From Acidobacteriota bacterium (GTDB lineage: Bacteria; Acidobacteriota; Aminicenantia; UBA2199), in NCBI GenBank assembly GCA_021817755.1, contig JAKAGC010000057.1:1-11740 (forward strand): a stretch of 11,740 bases of DNA, in the 5' to 3' direction. The notes under the pieces were generated by a model, which was not told where the DNA came from, ran no database searches, and saw only the letters and a list, made by a program, of their open reading frames with translations. Positions within the stretch are counted from its first letter, which is position 1, and every line of letters begins with the position of its first letter. Made by a program: the position numbers and the translations under genes. Positions 5,751 to 11,740 of the stretch are shown in pieces.

Positions 5751-7802
5751 TTAAATAATGATTATCCCCGATGACAAAAACAACCGGATTTGTTCTTTAA
5801 TTTTTTCGATAAGCATCTTTTCATCATCAGAAGACAACTCCTCGAAAGAATCCAATGTATTGCGTATTACTCTCTCTACAGAAGAGGGCTCCTGGAACTC
5901 GAACAATATCGTATAACTAAACGGGTTTAATTCGATTTCGATTACTCCATAAGCAGTAGATTTGAGCAGTAATAATCCTTCTTCCATTTCTTCCGGATTA
6001 TTGAAACTTTTTTTCAAATTGGATTCCCACAGGTCGGAATTTTGAAGATTCCAGCTCATATTTGCCATCCATAAACGGTGATCCGGAGAAATTTTAAATA
6101 CCTGTGTGTCTAAATTTCCTTGTTTATCCACTTCTTCTAAGAATTCACGCACCTTTCTTTCCTGCACGATTTCTTTCACATATAGATATGCATGGCTTTT
6201 TATGGCTTCATCCATTCTGAATTTTTCCGATTCCAATTGAAAAATTTCAGAAAGAATTTCTCGTTTGTTTTCATCCAAATGGGGAAGTATTGTTTCTATT
6301 AATCCCATAAATGCATGAGGAATGTGAATTTCGTTAATTTTCTCGATGATTCCCGATTCGAAAAAAGGAATCATTTTATCCGGGCAAAGTTGACGTGCAA
6401 CGAAAATAGTTCGCTTGAAATCTTTTTCTAGAAGTATTTCTGTAGCTTTTGCAGAATCTAATGTTAGATGGGAATAAAGGGAAAGGACATCTTTGTTTTC
6501 AATCTCTGCATCGAGAATAGGTAAAAGAATCGATCTGGTATTTTTCGGATCCGCAAGTCTTAAGAAAAAATAACCGATACCTGCATTACCCATAAATAAG
6601 CTTCGATCTTCCTGTTCAGCTCCCAACCGGAAACCCGGGTAGTACTTTTTATCTTTTTGATAGAACTTTAATGCATGTTCCGCCACATTCTCCGCAAGTT
6701 TCAGATAATGTTCGTCGCCCAATATCATATAAGCAAGAAGGAAGATATCCGCATTTCCTCCACCACCATGACAAAGCGTAAAAGTCGGGGAGGTTGGCAT
6801 TTCTTTTTCATCGTAATGGGAGTCCGACATCTCCGTACGTTTGATTGCAATCAATGCTTCTTCTTTATAAACCTTTTCCCCGTATAATTGAAATGCCCTG
6901 AAACGGGAAAGGCCTACTCCTGCGGCACCATGGCACCATGCATTCATATCCCCCCCTTTTGTAAATAATTCCATTTCTCCTTTTTCATAGGCATCTTCAT
7001 ACTTCTTTCTTTCATTTTCAGTATATAGATTGCACCTTAAATCCGGCCAATTTGTTATTTCCGGTTTATAGAAATGCCGTTCATATTCAAATGCCAAATC
7101 CGCAATTATTTTGAATGTATCATTTTTAAAATAATGTGCCAGTTCAAGAAACGTATACCCAACACCTGCTGCGCCGTGTGAAAACCCACACAGTCCCGAA
7201 ATATGCTGCTCGCTTCTATCCCAATACAATCCTTTCGGCCCAAAATTGGACCGGTTTATTAAATTCCGTACCATAGAGTCAATTAATTCCAATAACCAAT
7301 CCTCACGCATGGAATCATATAAATGCATCGACGCTAAAACGATCCCGGCTGTCCCATTAATAAAATCATCGATCATATCCTTTGCATCTTTAATCTTATC
7401 ATATACTGATCTAGCAATCTCACTTGCCAGGTTAAGGTAATCGTTTCTTCCTGTTTCGTTTTTGCAATCATTCATCCGTAACAGAACATAGGCTACCCCT
7501 ATACGACCGGTTATAAATGCACTATTCATCGGGCCCGTTTCACGACATGAATGAACCGTCCAATCCATACCTTTAACTGCTGCATCCAGATACTTCATTT
7601 CCCTGGTCTGACGGTATAGCTCGATTAAAAACAAACAGATGCCCGATACTCCACTGTAAATTCCATCCGATTTCCCGAATGTGATATTATAGTCCGGGTC
7701 CATCTCCATCGTCTCCCAGTATAAGCCAAATTCATCTTTAAGGGAATCTTTTAAAAGTGAATCGCCGATCCGTTTTGCTTCCGCTAACCATTTTTCTTTC
7801 AT
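5751..7802 (-). CDS. LanC-like lanthionine cyclase with a C-terminal extension
   Basis: A 683-residue protein. Residues 1-425 form a complete LanC-type alpha-toroid cyclase that catalyses Michael addition of Cys thiols to dehydroamino acids. Repeated Gly-rich turns are seen (GIYSGVSGICLFL 47-59, INGTAGIVLA 148-157, GFSHGAAGVGY 206-216, AWCHGAAGVGLSR 288-300, TLCHGGGGN 342-350, FMGNAGIGYFFLRLA 403-417). The expected zinc ligands are C290, C344 and H345, and H209 matches the catalytic His of NisC. The WCHG, LCHGG and late MGNAGIGYFFLRLA motifs resemble the cyclase half of LanM enzymes more than stand-alone LanC, but no dehydratase half is present. Residues about 430-683 are an extra region: first helical, then from about 610 a beta-rich and helical segment (GVIEIELNPFSYTILFEF, and a final FLSSGIIII) that recalls the PqqD-like RiPP recognition element. 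That is an inference. AGGAGG (7810-7815) lies 7 bases before ATG. It is the last gene of the lanB operon. Confidence 0.88.
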   Translation of the reverse strand: MKEKWLAEAKRIGDSLLKDSLKDEFGLYWETMEMDPDYNITFGKSDGIYSGVSGICLFLIELYRQTREMKYLDAAVKGMDWTVHSCRETGPMNSAFITGRIGVAYVLLRMNDCKNETGRNDYLNLASEIARSVYDKIKDAKDMIDDFINGTAGIVLASMHLYDSMREDWLLELIDSMVRNLINRSNFGPKGLYWDRSEQHISGLCGFSHGAAGVGYTFLELAHYFKNDTFKIIADLAFEYERHFYKPEITNWPDLRCNLYTENERKKYEDAYEKGEMELFTKGGDMNAWCHGAAGVGLSRFRAFQLYGEKVYKEEALIAIKRTEMSDSHYDEKEMPTSPTFTLCHGGGGNADIFLLAYMILGDEHYLKLAENVAEHALKFYQKDKKYYPGFRLGAEQEDRSLFMGNAGIGYFFLRLADPKNTRSILLPILDAEIENKDVLSLYSHLTLDSAKATEILLEKDFKRTIFVARQLCPDKMIPFFESGIIEKINEIHIPHAFMGLIETILPHLDENKREILSEIFQLESEKFRMDEAIKSHAYLYVKEIVQERKVREFLEEVDKQGNLDTQVFKISPDHRLWMANMSWNLQNSDLWESNLKKSFNNPEEMEEGLLLLKSTAYGVIEIELNPFSYTILFEFQEPSSVERVIRNTLDSFEELSSDDEKMLIEKIKEQIRLFLSSGIIII

Positions 7803-7844
7803 TTTATAGCCTCCTGAATCGATTGGTTTTTCTGATTTATTTTT

Positions 7845-7982
7845 TTAAATAGTAAATTCGAATTCGTATCCTTCAAAAATGAAATAATAGCAACGCATTG
7901 TGTTGTCGTTTAATACGTCTTTGTAATTTTTCTTTACAACGGATGCATTACCATATGGGGTGATTCGACTCTCGATGCACAT
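7845..7982 (-). CDS. Small 45-residue protein encoded between lanB and the LanC-like gene
   Basis: An ORF of 45 codons on the minus strand whose ATG (7982-7980) lies one base after the lanB stop codon (TGA 7986-7984), so translation is probably coupled to lanB; a weak GGGAG lies 13 bases upstream. The stop is TAA, and the cyclase gene starts 42 bases later. The protein begins MCIESRITPYGNASVVKK and ends MRCYYFIFEGYEFEFTI. It has a mixed, protein-like composition with an aromatic and acidic C-terminus and two Cys, and no leader-like motif or membrane helix. I do not recognise it. The tight spacing and composition favour a real gene; it could be a pathway accessory protein. A chance ORF cannot be excluded at this length. 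Confidence 0.5.
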   Translation of the reverse strand: MCIESRITPYGNASVVKKNYKDVLNDNTMRCYYFIFEGYEFEFTI

Positions 7983-7983
7983 A

Positions 7984-10968
7984 TCAGCTATTATCTCCCT
8001 GTACCTTCTGTCCTGTATACCATTGTAGCGTGAATTCCGAGATATACCTCCTATTTTCCAGTGAAAGTAAGTGAGCTGAATCCGGCAACATTTCCACGAT
8101 TTTTAAGGTTTTCGGTACGCGTTTCAGAATCCGTTCAAATAAATCTACAAGGAAAGGATTTTTAAAACAAATATACTGCGGTTTATAGTCATCTTGAGAT
8201 GGTGCCTGGTGTGATGGCGGCATTTTTTCCCCAGAGCTGTGCTTCTGTTCCACCACATGAATAAAGACTTCATCCGGTATTTGTAATTTTCTCCTCCACC
8301 CATCAACCCGTACAAAGTAGGACCATTGAGTTTCATCCACTGAGCGGAACGGTAATTTTTCAAGAGGAATTTGCCAGGTTTTCCTGCTTATAATAATACG
8401 TCCATCATAGATAATTCGGGGTGAAAAAATGATTTCAGCAGTTTCCGGATTTCCATTACGAGAGGCTGAAATTGCCGTGTTTATTAATGAATTGCAATCC
8501 AGATATTGTGCCAGGGAGAGTTTGTCCAGCAAACGGAATAATTGGGACCTTCCCGCATGCCCCTGGAATCCCAGATCTATCGGATAAATTCGTTTTCCAA
8601 GCTCCGTATGATCCGCTTGAAGACGTGTACCCGTATCATTCATCCTTATATTAATTTTATCGATTGGGATGTGCTGATCCGCAGGCAGTGTATTATGCCC
8701 CCCAGGAATCCGTATTTCCATAGGCAGCAACGGGGGATGTAGATTCGCATTGAAATAGGACGCGTCCGTATCTTCCGCTAATAGTGTCTCTTTTTGCAAT
8801 GATAAATTCCATGAACGAATATTATCCGTGATATTGGAATCAAATAGATGAAGAAAACGGCTGAAAAACTTTCCGAATCCAGGAAAAGTCGCATTTAATA
8901 CTCCAAGTAATTTCGGTTTATTTTCTATTTCCCTATTAGGATTTTCAGAAGTGGCATTTTCGTTTATTTCAATATCGTCACACGGTACATCGAAATAGAA
9001 TTGGATAAATGCACCGTAAGAGCACGTTCTTTCGGATATTGAAATTGCTTCCCCCGTTTTCTGACGCGTTTTCTCCAGTTGCCGCGGATGAATATCCAAA
9101 ACAGGAGAACCCGGTGTAAATTCTTCTTTTAAAACTAATTTTAAGGTATCCAGCCACAACCTGTTTTTTTCATGCCGTTGATTCATACGCGTTATATCGA
9201 ATAAAGGATCAGCCGGAGTTTCCGTTTTATTATCACTAATAATACCTTCTTTATTCTGTTTTAATAAACGTTCCATTTCCGGTTTTTTGAATTCCCGGGA
9301 GTAGTCTTCGTAGAATTGCATTAAGGGAATCGATGCCGTTTCCCCGTATTTATGAATAAAATAGTGCCGCATTTTGTCCCGTTCATCTTTTACGGATTCA
9401 AACCGCTCCACTGTTTGTAACAGATGATGCATAATCCCCATGAACTCTCGCAAAGCAGGTTCGTCGATCACAGGGGAGACTGTGGCTGTTGTATCTTCAT
9501 AAAAAAGATGCTCCGGTTTGAAAGGGAAAAATGTAGATGATTTATGGATAAAAATCTTACCATTTCCATTATTACCGTTGTTTTTTAGTCCTTGCTGATT
9601 TATTGATTCTTCCCGAACAGTATTTTTTGAATTCACAGGGATTCGTTCTTCTTCCGGTAATCCTGCGTTTTCGTGTAATTTCATACAAATCGATTTGAAC
9701 AGGTTAAACCCATTCTTTAAAATTTTCAACCGTTCCTCGCAGGAAGCATTCCCATATGTACCTGCCATCTGTTTAAGTGACAACAGCACATCTCTAAGCT
9801 CTTCAATTAAGGTGCGTTCTTCTGTTCGTAAAGGGGATTCATCCATCAAATTTTCCAATACCAAACGCAGCCTTTTATCCCAATCCGGATCAATACCCGA
9901 TACACCCATATTAAATTCGAGGAAACCCAGATCGATTAACTCTGTAATATAGGTGTGTAATTCTTCTTCCGGCACATCAAGCCGCTTTTTTCCCAGAATT
10001 TCATCTGTAAGGTTTTTTAGTGAAATACCATTATCATTCTGTGAAATTAACCCCAGCAGTAGATCCAGGACATCGTTAACAGGAATACGCTGAAACGCTT
10101 CTATGTTATCGCTATTCGTAAGATACAGGAAATTATCTTTCTCTTTTTTTATTGTCGGGTTCCGTCTTATTGGAAAGAACATGTGTATATGACCGTTTTT
10201 CAGCAATAATGTTTTTATATATTTGAAGAGAAGGTTATTCAATCGAATATGATGAATCACCGGGATATGATCTGTGTTATTGGGTATTTCTGATTTCCCG
10301 TTCGTTTCAAGGCCCAAAAAAGAGTCGCAGTCGGAGGAAAGGGGAGCGATACGCGCCATCGCCAGATTTGTGAATGTGCTGAAAGGAGATGTTTTCGCAT
10401 ACATACGCGAAATATATTTCATTAGACCCCGTTCTGTTTGAAACTCTTTTTTATTTTCAGGCGCCGGTTTTGAAAGATAAGCCCGGATACAATCTAAAAG
10501 TGAATGGCTCGAAAGCAGCAACCCCTTTTGAAGTGTTTCATCGCTTACAAGTTTATGAAAATTTTCTCGAAGTCTTTTAATCTCATTTTGGAAGGTTTGT
10601 TCTCCTTTATCCCATAGTTCCTGCAACGCTTCTTTTATTAGTAAGTAATGTTTTAGGTCTTCTTTGAGAGAAGCCGGGATAAAGGCAAGTATTTCATCCA
10701 GTACACCTGTTTCCAGTTCTTTTAAATTATGAACACTTCTCCGGCAGTTGATTAATTGTTTACGGATGACCGGATCTTCTGCTTGTGGGATTAGAGAGTA
10801 CAGCCGTTCCGTAATTCGATTTCTTACATCTTCCAGGGATTCCTGAAGTTGATGGATTTCAATAGCCAGAAGGCTTGATGCCGATAAATTTAAGGATTCC
10901 AGTTTTTCAAATGCCCCGCCTCCGAGGCGTGTCAGAATATGAGGAAATAGTTTCATGGTCATTAACAA
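7984..10968 (-). CDS. lanB: LanB-type lanthipeptide dehydratase, glutamylation domain only (split LanB)
   Basis: A 994-residue enzyme expected to transfer glutamate from glutamyl-tRNA to Thr side chains of the precursor, the first half of dehydration. After an unusually long helical N-terminus (about 175 residues) comes the family signature RGLMKYISRMYAKTSPFSTF (179-198), the variant of the usual RM..RPTPFG block. Later segments match the Lant_dehydr_N order: HIRLNN, LFYEDTTATV, an IYPIDLGFQGHAGRSQLFR block, SPRIIYDGRIIISRKTWQIP, IPDEVFIHV, and a final MLPDSAHLLSLENRRYISEF. The protein ends there, exactly where full-length LanB would begin its SpaB_C elimination domain; no PGxxW or RYxDPxxHLR-like motif is present. 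Low-complexity loops lie mid-protein (NNGNNGNG). The start is uncertain: TTG at 10968 (AAAGG 5 bases upstream), or in-frame ATG at 10962 or 10956. First gene of a three-gene operon; divergent from lanC. Confidence 0.88.
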   Translation of the reverse strand: MLMTMKLFPHILTRLGGGAFEKLESLNLSASSLLAIEIHQLQESLEDVRNRITERLYSLIPQAEDPVIRKQLINCRRSVHNLKELETGVLDEILAFIPASLKEDLKHYLLIKEALQELWDKGEQTFQNEIKRLRENFHKLVSDETLQKGLLLSSHSLLDCIRAYLSKPAPENKKEFQTERGLMKYISRMYAKTSPFSTFTNLAMARIAPLSSDCDSFLGLETNGKSEIPNNTDHIPVIHHIRLNNLLFKYIKTLLLKNGHIHMFFPIRRNPTIKKEKDNFLYLTNSDNIEAFQRIPVNDVLDLLLGLISQNDNGISLKNLTDEILGKKRLDVPEEELHTYITELIDLGFLEFNMGVSGIDPDWDKRLRLVLENLMDESPLRTEERTLIEELRDVLLSLKQMAGTYGNASCEERLKILKNGFNLFKSICMKLHENAGLPEEERIPVNSKNTVREESINQQGLKNNGNNGNGKIFIHKSSTFFPFKPEHLFYEDTTATVSPVIDEPALREFMGIMHHLLQTVERFESVKDERDKMRHYFIHKYGETASIPLMQFYEDYSREFKKPEMERLLKQNKEGIISDNKTETPADPLFDITRMNQRHEKNRLWLDTLKLVLKEEFTPGSPVLDIHPRQLEKTRQKTGEAISISERTCSYGAFIQFYFDVPCDDIEINENATSENPNREIENKPKLLGVLNATFPGFGKFFSRFLHLFDSNITDNIRSWNLSLQKETLLAEDTDASYFNANLHPPLLPMEIRIPGGHNTLPADQHIPIDKINIRMNDTGTRLQADHTELGKRIYPIDLGFQGHAGRSQLFRLLDKLSLAQYLDCNSLINTAISASRNGNPETAEIIFSPRIIYDGRIIISRKTWQIPLEKLPFRSVDETQWSYFVRVDGWRRKLQIPDEVFIHVVEQKHSSGEKMPPSHQAPSQDDYKPQYICFKNPFLVDLFERILKRVPKTLKIVEMLPDSAHLLSLENRRYISEFTLQWYTGQKVQGDNS

Positions 10969-10992
10969 GGATACCTTTTTTTATAATGATAT

Positions 10993-11021
10993 ATAGTACT
11001 CAATTGTCAATCAGATGTCAA
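10993..11021 (-). promoter_or_regulatory. Promoter of the lanB operon
   Basis: On the minus strand, TTGACA (11021-11016) and TACTAT (10998-10993) are 17 bases apart, giving a start point near 10986 and an 18-base leader before TTG at 10968. A second TTGACA (11010-11005) follows the first with an 11-base period, so this could be overlapping promoters or an operator with half-sites on one face of the helix. Confidence 0.55.
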
Positions 11022-11054
11022 ATGTTAAAAATAGGATTTAAAGGTAGAAAATAT

Positions 11055-11083
11055 TTGCTTTCAATATAAAAAAATGGTAAAAC
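11055..11083 (+). promoter_or_regulatory. Weak candidate promoter for lanC
   Basis: TTGCTT (11055-11060) and TAAAAC (11078-11083) with a 17-base spacer. Each box matches the consensus only in part. The gap between the divergent genes is 152 bases, so both promoters must lie there unless lanC is read from elsewhere. Confidence 0.3.
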
Positions 11084-11120
11084 ATATCCTTATATACCAA
11101 TAAAAGGAGGAAATAAAAAG

Positions 11121-11740
11121 ATGTGGGAAATTTTAATCAAAGACCGTGAGGCTGAGCCTTATATTAAAAAATTGGAAGAAATCGCCGAAACATTAAAAAA
11201 CGATCCCCTTGAAACCAGGAATATTGGGTTAATGGGTGGGAAAATTGGCGTTGCACTTTTTTTCTTCTATTATGCTAAGTATAAGGCCGATGATAGTATG
11301 GCAGAATATGCCGTCGAGTTGATTTCTGAAGTTTTTGATGAAATTAATAATGACTTCACGCTTCATACATATGCTGCCGGTATTGCCGGTATTGGTTGGT
11401 CAATCGAATTACTCGCAAAAAATGGCTTCTTGGAAATCGATTCTGAAGAAACTCTCAGTGGTCTCGATAATTATCTTTATAAAGCCATGATGTATGAGAT
11501 CAATAATTCCGGCCACTATGATTTCCTTCATGGTGCTATCGGAATTGGAACGTACTTTTTATCTCGGGTATCGAATCCCGAATCACGCAAGTATGTAGAG
11601 GAATTGATCGATAAACTCGAAGAGAAGAGTCAAAAAGATGATGATGGTGCCCGAAAATGGTTATCCATATTGACTATCGAAACCAATGATAAAGGTTATA
11701 ATTTAAGCTTGTCTCACGGAATATCCAGTATAAGATCGGA
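11121..11740 (+). CDS. lanC: LanC-type lanthionine cyclase, 3' end outside the window
   Basis: The first 206 residues of a second cyclase; the frame is open at the window end. AGGAGG (11105-11110) lies 10 bases before ATG. LanC-type Gly-rich turns are visible: GLMGGKIGVALFFFYYA (36-52), YAAGIAGIGWSIELLA (84-99), DFLHGAIGIGTYFL (134-147) and NLSLSHGISSI (194-204), whose H199 corresponds to the catalytic His (GLAHGI) of NisC. The zinc-binding Cys-Cys-His motifs normally lie further on and are not in view. This form, with GLMGG and LSLSHG, looks like the short stand-alone LanC of Gram-negative class I clusters and is clearly different from the 683-residue cyclase. It is transcribed divergently from lanB; genes downstream of it (transporter, elimination domain) may follow past the edge. 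Confidence 0.88.
   Translation, partial: MWEILIKDREAEPYIKKLEEIAETLKNDPLETRNIGLMGGKIGVALFFFYYAKYKADDSMAEYAVELISEVFDEINNDFTLHTYAAGIAGIGWSIELLAKNGFLEIDSEETLSGLDNYLYKAMMYEINNSGHYDFLHGAIGIGTYFLSRVSNPESRKYVEELIDKLEEKSQKDDDGARKWLSILTIETNDKGYNLSLSHGISSIRS

Noticed and set aside
5751..7802. Full class II LanM synthetase
   Set aside because: Cyclase motifs are LanM-like, but the protein begins directly with the cyclase and has no dehydratase domain.
1..11740. CRISPR array, tRNA, rRNA, transposase or attachment site
   Set aside because: No regularly spaced long repeats, no cloverleaf or rRNA segments noticed, and no integrase or transposase motifs in any frame.

Overview
The window (about 11.7 kb, roughly 40% GC by eye) is a piece of bacterial chromosome. 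A stretch of ordinary housekeeping and signalling genes runs into what looks like a class I lanthipeptide (thioether-bridged RiPP) biosynthetic cluster. The chemoreceptor/CheW pair and the absence of Gram-positive-type features suggest a motile Gram-negative bacterium. The precursor leaders (LxLNKLTxxxL, then AGA/AGT) look like the Bacteroidota-type class I lanthipeptide leader. However, most genes have strong AGGAGG ribosome binding sites and one promoter fits sigma70 -35/-10 spacing, which is unusual for Bacteroidota. The phylum is therefore not settled from sequence; another Gram-negative phylum (for example an Acidobacteriota/Aminicenantes-like lineage) is a guess only.

Layout. Positions 1-2491 (+): 3' part of a methyl-accepting chemotaxis protein with duplicated HAMP-like segments and a possible CheR-tethering tail, then cheW and a textbook intrinsic terminator (2521-2548). 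Positions 2552-4581 (+): a hotdog thioesterase with an apparently leaderless promoter, a small two-helix membrane protein starting at TTG, and low-specificity L-threonine aldolase. Positions 4582-4849: an AT-rich regulatory gap with spaced direct repeats. Positions 4850-5640 (+): two lanthipeptide precursor genes with related leaders and very different cores, each followed by a nearly identical GC-rich hairpin (5306-5331, 5684-5709). Positions 10968-5751 (-): an operon of a LanB-type dehydratase, an unannotated 45-residue ORF, and a 683-residue LanC-like cyclase with a novel C-terminal extension. Positions 11121-11740 (+): a second LanC-type cyclase, divergent from lanB and cut by the window end.

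How it may work. The precursors carry Thr and Cys in their cores. LanB would glutamylate Thr using glutamyl-tRNA. LanB here lacks the C-terminal elimination (SpaB_C) domain, so a separate lyase must complete dehydration, or LanB has a different, peptide aminoacyl-tRNA ligase-like job. The two cyclases would add Cys thiols to dehydrobutyrine. No transporter, leader peptidase, elimination domain or regulator is visible; these would be expected beyond position 11740 or elsewhere. The most striking items are the first precursor (12 Cys, eight Thr-Cys dyads at an almost regular 3-4 residue spacing), the split LanB, and the cyclase carrying a possible C-terminal RiPP recognition element.
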